Source of the DNA: Gamarada debralockiae
Lineage: Eukaryota; Ascomycota; Leotiomycetes; Helotiales; Hyphodiscaceae
Reading direction: 5' to 3'
Assembly: GCA_002803225.1 (NCBI GenBank)
Contig: NXFV01000923.1
Coordinates: forward strand, 62,001 to 126,000
Length of the DNA stretch: 64,000 nt
Made by a program: the position numbers and the translations under genes. Under the pieces are notes generated by a model, which did not search any database, had not been told where the DNA came from, and saw only the letters and a list, made by a program, of their open reading frames with translations. How positions within the stretch are numbered: the stretch's first letter is position 1; the number at the start of each line of letters is the position of its first letter. Of this stretch, positions 1 to 11,605 are shown piece by piece.

Positions 1-2743
1 GCAGCGGGACATCGATGTCGATGATGCCATCGTTGATTGAAGTCTTGACAGGCGATTCATATGCGCCGGTGGGGTCTGGAATACGTTCGTTGACTTGCAC
101 AACTTGCTCTGTGACATCGTCTCCAGCCTCAGTATCCTCAGTCTCGCCTTCTCCGTCAGGTCTTGCAGTTGAAGCAGAGCCCGATTCCGACTTTCGCATC
201 TCACGCTCCTGTTGTAAGGTAGGTCGTGGTGATCGACCACTTGCTTCCTCAACCATCTCAACAAGCTTGTTCCTATTGTGAGATGAGTTGCCCTTGTAAC
301 GCGGGTCATGGATCTCCAATCCATCAATGGAAGGTGGTGAAGTAGCTGCAGTCGAGTCTCTCCGCTTAGAACCCCACAAGCCACTAATCATACTTCCCCA
401 TCGGGAATTTTGACCTTGAGAATCGGTGGAGGCCGAGCTGTATTGCCCCGTACTGTCCCCGCGTTTCAAGGAGCGAAGGAGATCATCCGTTGCCAAACTG
501 CCACTGCTTCCAGGTCTTGGGACAGGCCCCGTACCTCGGACTGGACGTCGGGAGAAATGTGGCATTGTAGTGACAGGAGTAACAGTTGACGTTGTCGCGG
601 CACTACTTTTTCGCGTTCCGAGGTCACTTCCAGGGATGGGTAAATTGGCAGTTTTGATTGATGCTGCATCCGAGGTCCGGCGGTCGTGATGGATTTCTAA
701 AGCGTTTCCATGCATGGTCTGTGCCGGGAAGCTCATGGTCCGGGAATGAGGCGCTCGGGTGGCCCCGGAACGTTTGTTGATTCGGCGACGGAGTGATTCC
801 TCTCGCAGGATCGGAACTGCATATAATGGTGGAGATTGTGAGTAACCTCCAAAGGATGTGGAGGTGCTGGGGCGATGGTGTCGACTTGAAGCTGGCTGTT
901 GATTGGCAGGTAGAAAGGCGGACAGCAGGAAGATCAAGCGACGAGCCATCAGCTTGTTATCCGAGACGATGATAGTTCTTGCAGGAAGTGAAATGTCATC
1001 ATCTTTGTTGGCTCTTTGCTGTTGATAATGTCGCCGACGGTACCAACTTGGGCCGAGAGCCTGAAGCCATTCCGTATGATTGCCGAGAAATCCAGTGAGG
1101 AGGTTGAAGAAGAAGAATCCTTCGTCCTTGCCACCAGCCCATTTCCCAACCAATCTCGCTTCCTCGCGCCAGATTCCCCATCTACCCTGCCCGGTAACAA
1201 CCTGGCTTGACTTGATGCCACTGACAATCCTTTGACGAGAAGCATCAACTTCTTTGTGGATCCTTTGGACTTGCATCAGGCAGTTGGCCATTAGCTGAAC
1301 CATCTTGGCATTGGTCTTGGGGACCTTGAAAGGTTTGATTTCTTCCACCACCCGCTTTCCAGATATCGAAATGCTGGCTGAAGGGGCTCTATTATGCGAG
1401 TTTGCGCGTGGATCCGGAGAAGTGAGATCTGCTTGCTTGAGCATTGGCAGTAGAGAAGCTGTTGCGACGGCCTGAAGATGGGAAAGCGTTCTCATGATAA
1501 TGTCCCAATGCTGTGTGATGATATCAATGCGATCATCGACATCACTAGAAAATGACGACTCCAATGACTCCACGCCAAATCCATGGCCAAGCATAGTCCA
1601 TCCAGCACGCCGCGTTGAATTAAACGATGAAGGACAAGATTCCTCATTGTACGATCCTGGCCGGAAGCTGGACCTAGAAACCGGCGCTGACGGGGCATGA
1701 GCTGAAGGTAAGTGTATGACCAGTCCAACAGCGTACATCGGCGTCCTCTTCTGTTTCGGTTGAGGCTTCTTCTTCTCAGGTGATTCACCAACCCTTGGAA
1801 AGGGGTAACCAGCCACATCATTTGACTGGGCAGTCTGAGCGGTAGGCGTTCTATTGTGACCATCATCTGTGTCGTCGTTGGGTAATGGGACTGGGAACAT
1901 GCGTGTGATCAACACCTTCTTCCTATCACTACCCCTTGATGTTGTGCTTGTGCTTGTGAAACCCGCCGATGTCGGCCCCAGGCTCACATTGTCAGATGTG
2001 AACGATTGCGCCAACTTGCTACTCCGCATGCTGGACCTTCCAAACGAGCCATCTCCGGCGTAAGAACTAGATGTGAATGTAGACCGTGATTCGGATGGTA
2101 GGATGTGAACTTTGGTTCCTGTTCCTTTGTATGCCAAGACCTCTGAATTCCCAAAAATGCAATTCGAAAACGTCGTGACCTCCTCCCGGTATTCTCTGGC
2201 AGATCGCTGTCCTTCTGTCTCATTATAACTCAGTCCCTTATTGTGTTGTATTGGTCTACGATCAAATGCCCCAAAAGCCCTTGGCTGCTCTCGTTCCTGC
2301 TGTATTATGACCGGTCGAGAATTCTGCCCCACACTTGTCTTCCGCGGTGAACTGATAGACCGGCGCCCTTCTCTTGACGGATACACGGGCCCATTATTCG
2401 AAGACTGACGATCCAGCGATGGAGAAGGTGGAGGAGGGGTATGGCTGTCGTAGAGCAGATATGCTGAGCCAGAAGTGGGGGTCGCTTCCTGCATGATGAT
2501 TACTCGCACATCACGCGTTTCCAGATCGATCTCTCCATTGACGTCGAAAGCATTGATCGCAGCAGGCGTGAGCACCGTGCTCGATGACAGCGGGAACACT
2601 TGGTCATTGTGGCACAATGCTTCAGCGTCCGGGAAGAGAAGATTGTGCGTGAAATGGTCCTCCAAGTTTGAATCGAGGGGGTTTGTTGGGCGGGAGTTCG
2701 TAGCGGCGTTGGACGGAAAACCAGAGAACAGTTTGCCCAGCAT
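1..2743 (-). CDS. FNIP/Lst4-like folliculin-interacting protein, partial (3' end beyond the left edge)
   Basis: From an ATG at 2743 one frame stays open on the minus strand to position 1 (914 codons, no intron needed), so the C-terminus lies outside the window. The N-terminus has the FNIP/Lst4 pattern: an acidic stretch, then DLETRDVRVIIMQEA near residue 80, then a Ser/Pro-rich linker. Around residues 585-610 is the motif ARTIIVSDNKLMARRLIFLL, which I recognise from fungal members of this DENN/longin family. In yeast Lst4 pairs with Lst7 (folliculin) as a GAP for Gtr2 at the vacuole, signalling amino acids to TORC1. Long Ser/Thr-rich linkers suggest phospho-regulation. Sure of the gene; fairly sure of the family. 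Confidence 0.82.
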   Translation of the reverse strand, partial: MLGKLFSGFPSNAATNSRPTNPLDSNLEDHFTHNLLFPDAEALCHNDQVFPLSSSTVLTPAAINAFDVNGEIDLETRDVRVIIMQEATPTSGSAYLLYDSHTPPPPSPSLDRQSSNNGPVYPSREGRRSISSPRKTSVGQNSRPVIIQQEREQPRAFGAFDRRPIQHNKGLSYNETEGQRSAREYREEVTTFSNCIFGNSEVLAYKGTGTKVHILPSESRSTFTSSSYAGDGSFGRSSMRSSKLAQSFTSDNVSLGPTSAGFTSTSTTSRGSDRKKVLITRMFPVPLPNDDTDDGHNRTPTAQTAQSNDVAGYPFPRVGESPEKKKPQPKQKRTPMYAVGLVIHLPSAHAPSAPVSRSSFRPGSYNEESCPSSFNSTRRAGWTMLGHGFGVESLESSFSSDVDDRIDIITQHWDIIMRTLSHLQAVATASLLPMLKQADLTSPDPRANSHNRAPSASISISGKRVVEEIKPFKVPKTNAKMVQLMANCLMQVQRIHKEVDASRQRIVSGIKSSQVVTGQGRWGIWREEARLVGKWAGGKDEGFFFFNLLTGFLGNHTEWLQALGPSWYRRRHYQQQRANKDDDISLPARTIIVSDNKLMARRLIFLLSAFLPANQQPASSRHHRPSTSTSFGGYSQSPPLYAVPILREESLRRRINKRSGATRAPHSRTMSFPAQTMHGNALEIHHDRRTSDAASIKTANLPIPGSDLGTRKSSAATTSTVTPVTTMPHFSRRPVRGTGPVPRPGSSGSLATDDLLRSLKRGDSTGQYSSASTDSQGQNSRWGSMISGLWGSKRRDSTAATSPPSIDGLEIHDPRYKGNSSHNRNKLVEMVEEASGRSPRPTLQQEREMRKSESGSASTARPDGEGETEDTEAGDDVTEQVVQVNERIPDPTGAYESPVKTSINDGIIDIDVPL

Positions 2744-5700
2744 GTCGCAGATCGGTTACTGAGATCGTCCTCAGTCGCTCGATGCTGTACGAATTCTAGC
2801 TTCTTGCCTGCCGGATTGGCTGCACCGGTCGGCCCATTGTAGTTGTCTGAGGAAGGTAGCCAGTTTGTATGAGTAAACGGTAGTGGATGTCTGGTAGACT
2901 CGATACCAATTCAAGGTATCGAAGTCGAGCTCGCGCGTAAGATTCGCAAGGGGTATTCGAGGTGGGTTCTCGTAGCAGCAGTTGTTGAGGTTTTGGTGGG
3001 AAGTGCTCTTGCGTGGGTGGTCGTGTGTAGATGTGACTTTTACGTGGTGCTAGAAGGCGGTAGTACAAGCACGAAGCCCCCGGTGCAGCAAGAAGCGGTG
3101 AGAAGCGCGGAAACAAGTCAGCAATGGCCAGAACCCAACCAAGAAAGCGGTGACACGCTCCACCAGGCTGAGCGACCAGGATTAGGCTGGAAAATCCAGA
3201 TACGTCAAGGATAGAAGGATATCTTTGGTGGAGACGACGTTGAAAGTGACCTCCTTGTGACCTATCGATTGTGCTTTATGCTTTTTGGCGAATAGTAGGA
3301 TAGGGACGTGTTTGCTTATGAAGAATGAAGTACGATAAGAGTCTCTGTCCGGAATAGATGGGAATAATATCAAGATTGCGGACCGAGGGATACCGGTACA
3401 ACATATGTTGCCAGCCTATGCTTTCCTTCACATCCTCGTGGAAGCCCCAGAAGACCGTAGAAATAAATTTAATGTTTTCCCGCGGCGAAATGGAGGAATA
3501 TTTTGAGATGCGACCTTCTTTCTTTGATGAGGACGAGGTATTTTCATGGGATTATCAGATATTTGGTAGGGGTAGGGGTTCACATTTGACATCTCCCGGC
3601 GGCCCTTGAGCCCAACATTCAGGTCCGCTAGATAACAATACGATGTTGGGCTCTCCTTCATTCTGCCCCTTTGGGACCGAGGCTACCGTGCTTATTTCAC
3701 ACCCTCACTGCTGCCACCTCCAGGCTTCACCTCGTCGTCGCATCAGCCGAATCTCAAGTTGACGATATGGTATCTCACACAAGTGATCTCTGAGTCACAA
3801 TATCGGGCCGGGGCTGGCAGTTTGATAATCTCAAGGGAAGAGGCACGTATGTTCGATGGACTGATGCTAGCATGGGATATCCCCGCCGCGCATACCATAC
3901 AAGGCCTGTCCTCCCCTTATCGTCCCAACATGGCATTCTCATGCATATGCCTACCTCTCTTGGGCGCAGGATGTATCTCCATCTCATCTCACCCACAAAT
4001 ATAGAGTGGCTATTTCAAGTATCTACCATGCAGTGTCGCCTCACAATTCCAGGATCCCTCGGCTGACAACCTTCACTATCCAACCGTCACCAACCATCCA
4101 AGATTTTCGTGCAACGAGGCGGAAATCTCACACATGTGCCACACGATTCGGGACGAATGGAGAGAAGGGACGGCACGGCGCGAAGCTGATATCAGACTCG
4201 GATGATTTCAATACAGTAAATTCTGGCCGACTCAGCCTAGTTCGCTTCCTTGTTCGCAATTCTATAGGCCAGGATACACGGATCTTCTGATCAAGGGATC
4301 AAGCGCGGATTGGCGCGCTTTGCATATGGCCCCTCGGTCTCCATATCTGATCTTTCACTTTGGATCCCTTCGCCCCGCATAGATCATCAGGTCCTTTTGA
4401 ACCTCAAGATGGATGGGATATTCATTGGAGACGGGCGTCGTCATCTGTTCGTCTGATCAGACAGGTCATAGCCTCGCTCTCTTCAAAACCTCGGCCTTGC
4501 TCCGTACTCGCTGTCACAGCAGCTGACAATCCTCCGCCTAGTGCGTCCTCACTCAGAAATTCGTGTCCCAGTTCCCTTGGACAGGTCTCACAACCCCATC
4601 CTTCAAATAAATGTTGACATCAAAAGCTCTGCTATCATCTACAACCTCGTGCGACAGTTATTGGATTGCGTCTCAACAGCCATGGGCTACGTTCTTCAAA
4701 AGAAGCAATCCGCACCACTCAAAGGACAAAGCCATAGCACCATCGCCTGTCAAGCTCTACGCCGTCATCCCCGAATGTAATCTTTCGGTGTCCGAAAGGA
4801 TCGTAACCTTGCTTTCGTCTTCTTCTCCTTCTTCTTTCGTCCAAGCACAAGCCAAGTCAAATACAATGCGCGCTTGAAAGACGTGAAAGGTTGAGAGATC
4901 ATCAGCTTCATTTTTGATAACAAGGTTAAGTAAGGGCAGCTTTCCGCGGCGAGGAGTCGGTGAGGCTGTAATAGTTCACATCGTCCACATGCATTTCAAG
5001 CCACACTCCTGTCCGCCATCCCTCGCGCGGATTCCGCCACGGTCCGGCACTTCCACCCCTGCACGCTTAGACTTTCTCCCACACACCCAATCACCTCCCC
5101 TTATTACGATTTTTGTTATGCAACTAGCCTCCTATCCCGCTCCGCCAAGACATCGCGGAACACCACCGTTGCGAGATGAAATCTCCCGATCAGACGCCCA
5201 GACAGATGCGTGCCACGCTGTTTACTTCTTATCGACCTAACGATCATGATGCACTTCCGTCATCATTATCTGCCCTGCTTTATCTCTGACAACGCCTCGC
5301 CTGCATCTCCATAACAGGGAGCTGCAAGCGAGAGGCTCCGGAGGAGGTGGCGGCTCTCCTGAACTTACCCCACGCGATGGAATCCCATGCAACCCCTGAA
5401 GTCGACGAACGCCCAAACCAGCTCCTTGGGTCAACCCCCATTGCTTTTCCGGGCTCGGCTGGATCAGATTTCCTGTTCCGGCAGGATCAGAGCCCGTTCT
5501 GAATCGTGTTGTCTTGGATCCTAGCGCAGATATCAGATAAATGATCTTCGTTTTGAGGTTGGAATTAGGGGCGAGCCCCCGGCGAAGGGCGCGGCGAGTG
5601 GGAATCGACGGCAAAGTACACTCTGACAATCAAACAGACCGCGACTCCCGGCGGCGCATACTCAAGCTGACGAATCCACTGAATTTAGGGGTCAAGGCCG

Positions 5701-7322
5701 TTGAGTTGAGCTGAGTTGAGTTGGAGCGCAAGGCGAGAGTTTGACTGAATAATCAACCTGCAGCAACGTCGCTTGGACCAACGAATGCTAAGGGTTGCAG
5801 ACGAAGTATAATCCAACCACATATATACTTTCGCGCCTACTCCATGGATTCCGTATGGATATAAATCACTCACTCACAAATCCCAAATCGGTAAATAATA
5901 ACAAATGTCAAAGCAGAATTGAGAATTCGTAAGTCCCGACTCCCAGCTAAGCCAGCTTCCTCATCACAAGACGGAGAGAGATCCAGGAACCTCTCTCCCG
6001 GGACAATCATCAATTTCCCCAAGTTCCCAAATTACTTGAGCATCTCTTCGTCTAAAGCCGAAACATAAATCTAAGATAGGCTTCGGGCCGAGATTTCGAG
6101 GTCTTATCGTACGGCAGCATGTGCCGTTTCTCAGATATCAAAGCGCAAACGGTGGCTGCCGGGGAAGCTAACCCTTCCTCCCGGCAGAAAACGCTCGAAA
6201 ACGGTATCGGAGATTATTTTAGGTGCTTGGCTTGCATTTGCAGGGGCTTGTTGAGAGAAAACAGGAAATTTTGAATGAGGAGGTGGTCAAAGACATGGGT
6301 CAGTTGATCAAAATTCGACGTCGGGGACGTTGACTTTGGGGGAAAGTCTATCGTGAATCATGAAAAGACGCGAAAGTTCGTTGAAAACAATCTTTTGAAG
6401 GATTCGTGATGCACAGAGAACAAGTTCGAGCGGACTCGAGTTTGGTCACGTGTCAACCGGCGCTCCTTTTCGTGTCATTAAGAGATGTTGACGAAAGAAG
6501 TGACGATGATGAGGGATATCTTGGGCCTTATCATTTTCTCTCGAAGAAAGCTTCTCTCCCTTTCACTTCACGTCTAGTGGTAAAGCGTGATACTCTTTCA
6601 ACTCAAGCTCCTCCTGGCACAATGCTCGCGACTGCTCGCGAACATGTTTAATTAACCGCCATATGTTCACATCATTGAGTCACACAACTACTATATTCAG
6701 CCCCAAGTCATTGTAATTGGCACGTAATGCTTTGCTTTGGTATTTACGTTCTCCTGTTCTTCTCCCTTCGCCCCACATATTCGCTCAATCGTTGAGACGA
6801 GATCAATGATCGAAGCTCTCAATTGCCTGCTCTGCGAACTCCAGCAGTGTCATCGGAAGCATTTGGGTCTTGAACGAACACATCCTCAATCGTTCATTTG
6901 ATTTGAGCGATTCGAATTCCTCCGCATTTTGGAGTGGGCTTGCTAAGTGGGATTTTGGTCCACTTTGTTTTGTTTAGCTGCTCTCCTTTTGGGATATGTT
7001 TTCGTATTAAAGGCAAAATCAGCCAATAACTTACCGGCCTTTTCTTTTAGGCGTTTGGCGGGTCTAGAATTTGAGAAGATGCCAAGCTGCTAGCGGTTCG
7101 CATTGTCTCGGATAGCTTCTCGTATATCGTATTCACGGACCGAGAACTAACCCTACCCCAAAAATACATGTGTACTTCCCCCGCATTCTGAAGCCGGGGA
7201 ATACAATTGAGCCCATTGCCAAAAGTATCTCGAATTATATAGTTTGGTATAAAATGTCTTGTCTTTATTTTTAAGTTCCATCTGGAGTTAATTTCACAGA
7301 GGCAAGGCTTTTGGAACGAACC
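2744..7322. other. Long intergenic stretch without a recognisable gene
   Basis: About 4.6 kb between two genes that read away from it. Only short, overlapping ORFs of 60-130 codons with no family resemblance occur. A TTGAG/CTGAG pentamer run lies at about 5699-5724. The stretch presumably holds the promoters of the FNIP-like gene and the GH79 gene. A non-coding RNA cannot be excluded from sequence alone. Confidence 0.6.
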
Positions 7323-9060
7323 ATGTTAAAGATTGCGGTGTTCTATTTCTTCCTGGCTCTCGCCAACGCAGGTACCACCACCTTCACTCTTCCTGGGAAA
7401 CCTCCGATTGGCTGTGGGATTGTTGATGCCGCTCCTGTGGCAATATCGTGAGCTCCTATTAGATGCTCATACGTTCGGAAGACTAATTCCAGTCAAGATA
7501 TGAATTCTTCCAGTTCCCTTCCTACTTTACCAATGTTAGCCACACTCACAGCTGCTCCAAACTGTTGCAAAGTTTGACTGGAACATGGCCGAGGATACGA
7601 ATTGGTGGAACTTCACAGTAAGTTAAATTTACGCTGTAGTGCAAATTGCCGAGTGTGAGGATGTGAGCTAATCCTCAGCAGAGATCGAGCGACTTATGAT
7701 CCATCACTGTCGGCATACGTCCTGTACCCGGGATCTGAGAACACTTTCTCGGGACCAACAAACTTTACATTCGGCCCCTCATTCATTAGCATTGCAAATG
7801 AATATCCGGGAACGGTGGTTATGGGTCTGTCAGCTCTGGTGAGGCGTTATGTACCTTACGTTGACAAATTCCAGGGCTCAATCGAGGGGGAAATGATATC
7901 AATAATACCATTGAAGCAGCCAGAGCAGTTCAAAGAGGGATGAACAACCTTTATGCCATCGAGCTCGGCAATGAACCCGTAAGTCGGCCCTTGCCTGTCG
8001 CTGATTTTCAATAAAGTTCTGACTGGCTTTTGCAGGACAGTAAGCTCTCACCTTTTCCTTCATTCAGTTCAGTCTTCCGAATACTCATAACAATCAAGTC
8101 TACCCCTACACCAACTTTCCCATCGCCACCAACCCCATAACCTGGACGCCAGCCGCCGAGGCCGCTTCCGAAGCAGAATGGCAAATCGCAATCGGCAGCG
8201 CCCTCCACACCACCCACCTAATACAATCAGGCAATTTCGAAACTTCCCCCCTGAACTTCAGCGCCTCCGAGCTAATCCAAAACGAGAATCCCTCCGCATT
8301 ACCATTCATCAAAGATTTCTCCCACCACAATTACCCCCAAAGCACTCACTTCACAGTCGATTTATCAAGTCTCATGAGCCACAAGAGTATTGTTGCTAAT
8401 GTCGAAGGATATGCGCCTGATGTCCTAGCGGCTGGGAAGGTGGGCTGGGAATATGTATTCGGGGAAACGAATTCAGTCTCCGGCGGAGGCTCAAACCTTA
8501 CATCCCCCACATTTGGCAGTGCGCTCTGGGTCCTCGATTATGCTCTAAAAGCCGCTAGCATCAACATCAAAAGGAGTTATTTCCATCAATGCACGATTGG
8601 GATATGTTATTATTCGTTCTGGGACAGAACGAATGTTAATGCGCCGTTCTATGGCGCGTATGTAGCTGCAGCTGCTATGGCGGGAGGAAGTTATGTTGCG
8701 CCGCTTGATGATGGGACGACGAATTATGGGGGGTATGTTGTTTTTGATGGGGATGGGATGGCAGTGAGAATATTGCTTGTTAATTCGGAGTTTTGGGCTG
8801 GGAACGGGACCAGGGGGCAAGAGGGGTTTGTTGTGAGTGGGTTGAGGGTTGGTAAAGTGAGGGCGAGGAGACTTACAGCCGCGAGTGCGATGGCGAGGGT
8901 GGATGTGGGGCAGATGCCGACCTTTGGAGGGCAGTGGTTTAGGAACCAAGATTGTGTGATTGTTGGAAGGGAGGAGGTGGAGGAGACAGAGGTGGTGAAG
9001 GGCGTGGCTGAGTTCAGTCTCGCGGCTTCAGAGGCTTTGCTGATTGAGCTGCATTCATGA
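7323..9060 (+). CDS. Secreted glycoside hydrolase family 79 (beta-glucuronidase-like)
   Basis: Six exons restore one frame of 485 aa: 7323-7447, 7498-7617, 7682-7824, 7875-7978, 8036-8039 and 8099-9060. The start gives a signal peptide (MLKIAVFYFFLALANA). Family marks follow: YEFFQFPSYF, RIGGTSQDRATYDP, ELGNEP with the acid/base Glu, and FGETNS with the probable nucleophile Glu. The C-terminal third matches the GH79 C-terminal beta domain. Members hydrolyse beta-glucuronides or 4-O-methyl-glucuronides, for example on arabinogalactan or glycosaminoglycan. The enzyme is probably exported to attack plant polysaccharide. The 4-nt fifth exon and the GTCTGT donor after exon 3 are unusual. The family is secure; exact borders less so. 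Confidence 0.85.
8036..8039 (+). other. Probable 4-nt microexon of the GH79 gene
   Basis: GACA is preceded by tttgcag and followed by gtaagc, so it has both splice signals. Including it joins exon 4 (ending ...GNEP) to exon 6 and gives NEPDIYPYTNF, with the Asp after NEP expected in the family. Skipping it breaks the frame. The alternative is an acceptor at 8067, which keeps frame but inserts 12 residues and loses the Asp. Confidence 0.6.
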
Positions 9061-10828
9061 GGTCTTTCGTGCTGGCCTTACCAGCTGGAGGTGGAGCAAC
9101 CCAAATGAAGTAACTGTGGACTACAGACGAATTTTCAGTCTCAATCACTCATATGGCATGAGCGAGAGCGTGATTCCAAATCACCTCGTAGCAATCGATC
9201 TAGGGGTTATGCCATAAGTATGGCATAATGGTAGTGTGTACTTGTCAGTCAGTAGCTGAATATTGTCTTTTCTCATTCGCAGTTGAGGACGGTCCATCAG
9301 AGTCAACAACCCAGATGGAATCTCGCGAGGATCGATGGCGATCTCTATTGAAAATTCGGTCACTTTTTGGTGCTTCTCTTACCACCAAAGTGGGAAAGAG
9401 GTGCAGTATCATGTTCCATCGAAAGATAGATTTTAGGCAAGGCACAGCTACGCTAGCTGGCTGAAGTGGATGTTGATACGACGATACAAAATCTGCAAAA
9501 TCAATCATATTCACTGTCTCTAGTTTTGAATAGTTCAAACGTTTTGAACGATTCGGAATTTGCAAACTAGAGTACGCGGTTGCTGCAGCTAGATGTTGAC
9601 GTGAAGCAAGCTTCGCTTTGCCGAGGGTAGATAAGAGAATCAAGGGTGCATGGTTTTTTTGTTTTTTTTTAATGAATATGAATCTAGCGAGGACACACTT
9701 TGAACTACGGTCTCTTCTATAATCGGGATCACTTACTTTAAATGGAATTGTGGAGCGATGTGTCTTCATTTGACTGCTGCTAGTCGGAACGGCTTTCGGT
9801 GATCTGCAGGCGGCGCAGCACCGCACGCGAGGAATTCTCACGCAGAACATCATGCCAACCCGAAGATGTGGCGCCTAAGAACCCACACTAGTACTCGACA
9901 ACTCCGAAAGACCACGAGGTTGAGTGGCATGGTGAAACGTCGTCCTACTGGACTGAGAATCTGACATGTGCGTCGCTAGTGCAAACCACTGCAATGGTTC
10001 CTGTTGCTTGATCTTCCTTCCAAAAAGCTTGGGTCGAGCGGCCCCCAATCCCGAGATAGTTGGGCTTTTTCAGCATACGGGAAAGCTGTACCAGTGTCTA
10101 CCCAGTCCGTCTCAAGTTGATTCCCAAATTTGTACCACCTTGTTCGAGCAGTTTACGATTAGACCAATGAAAACTCAACATACATGGAAGTTAAGGTACA
10201 AGAAGTCTTTGCAGTGTCGCTAGCATTCGTCCCTTTGGAACCGCAGTGCTGTGTCAACAACAGCTCGGTACCCCTCTTGTCTGCCCTCATGTTCGATGCA
10301 ATTGCTGCCAAAGAGCGAGAGGGAGGGCAAGGATCAGTATGGATCATAGTTCCCCGAATACCGATCAGCTTTGGTAGACAAGCCTTTCTGAGTGTGGAGC
10401 CGCCCTCGCTTCGAAGCAAGCCCTGTTTCTTTGGAAAAAGTACCTGAAGCAAGGGACCAGCCTCTAAGCACCTCCTTTTCGCAGTGGTATCCGCGGTTCG
10501 GCCCTAGCATCCACAGGCTTGTTCATGCGGCATGTAAGCCGAGAGTACTTGTTCTTCCAAATGAGGATGTAGCTCATCTTCATTGTAGCTCACGTGGGAC
10601 TAATAAACACTCTACTGTCATTCCATGCCGCTCCCGGTTCAAAATGGTTCAGCTGGCCTTCACGAGTGCGGCCCAGAGGGGTGGCAGCCCGGGAATGCCT
10701 GTGAAATCGAGTCATCCATTTTCTGGTATATATTGAAGTCTACGAAACCAAAATCCAAAGCTCATACGGTCAGTCCAGTTAGTACTCTTTTGATCTCAGC
10801 TGCCTTTGAGACCGCTCCAATATTCAAG
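9061..10828. other. Intergenic stretch with a perfect 22-bp palindrome
   Basis: No convincing gene. A 202-codon ORF on the minus strand (9245-9853) has no family likeness and unnatural composition. The main structured item is the inverted repeat at 9207-9228. A T-rich run lies at about 9653-9671. Confidence 0.55.
9207..9228. repeat. Perfect 10-bp inverted repeat, 2-bp loop
   Basis: TTATGCCATA, AG, TATGGCATAA: ten base pairs without mismatch, about 150 bp after the GH79 stop codon. It could be a protein-binding palindrome or a hairpin in the 3' UTR. Confidence 0.7.
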
Positions 10829-11605
10829 ATGTTTAAATCACTTGTCAGCGCGCTCTTCGCATCCGTCCTTATTCCCTCGACACTTGGCTGTCTACCCCAC
10901 GCCAAGAGACAAGCCTCAAACGGATATCCTGACCTCACTGTTGGCTCAGATGGGCCCGCAGACCCAGCGACTGTAGGCTTCACTATCGGCCACTTCGCTC
11001 TCCTCGTCAATAATCTTGAGGCAACTCAGCGTTTCTATGGCGATGCCCTCGGAATGAGGCACATCTTCACGTATAACTCTTCCGAAGAGTATACGATCAT
11101 GTATATGGGCCATGCTCAAGGTGGAAAGAACGGCACTGGGTACCAGACCGGAGAAGAAATGTTCAGTGAAGTGTACAACATGGAAGGTTTGATTGAGTTC
11201 ATTGAGTTCAAGGTAAGCTGAGAATCATTCCAGAGATTCAATCTATAATGTAGACACTGCAATTGCCTCAATTATCCGTAGAGATAATACTGACACAGAA
11301 ATTAGAACACTTCAAATCCCCGTGCATACAACCCCACGCCAACGCAGTCATTCTCTCACTTCGGCCTTGTTGTTCCGGACATCAAAGCGGCAGAGGCGAG
11401 AATGGATGCGTTTAATGTTACCATCCTCAAAAGAGTTGGCGATGCTGTTAACCAAGATGGCGAGGTTCCACTGGCTTTTGGAATGCCTGGCCCTGGGGCC
11501 CAGACTGCTGCAGCTTTGACTGGATTGGCCGACTTCGGATTTGATGGATTTATGATCCTTGCGGACCCAGATGGAAATGTGATTGAAGTGCTTCAGGTCG
11601 CCTAA
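10829..11605 (+). CDS. Secreted VOC-superfamily (glyoxalase I fold) protein
   Basis: Two exons, 10829-11212 and 11306-11605, join in phase 0 (intron gtaagc...attag) to give 227 aa. A signal peptide (MFKSLVSALFASVLIPSTLG) is followed by a Lys-Arg pair that could be a Kex2 site. The body has two paired modules: IGHFALLVNNLEATQRFYG with LIEFIEFK, then FSHFGLVVPDIKAAEARM with DGNVIEVLQV. The His and Glu positions of a glyoxalase I metal site are therefore all present (H...E...H...E). It resembles lactoylglutathione lyase, yet a secreted form is unlikely to meet glutathione hemithioacetal, so the substrate is open. The start was chosen for the signal peptide; an ATG at 10625 in the same frame is upstream of a plausible promoter. 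Confidence 0.8.

Noticed and set aside
5237..5629. 130-codon minus-strand ORF
   Set aside because: Isolated, no motif, no promoter or intron context; treated as chance.
9245..9853. 202-codon minus-strand ORF
   Set aside because: Composition is not protein-like, no family resemblance, crosses T-rich runs and the 3' flank of the GH79 gene.
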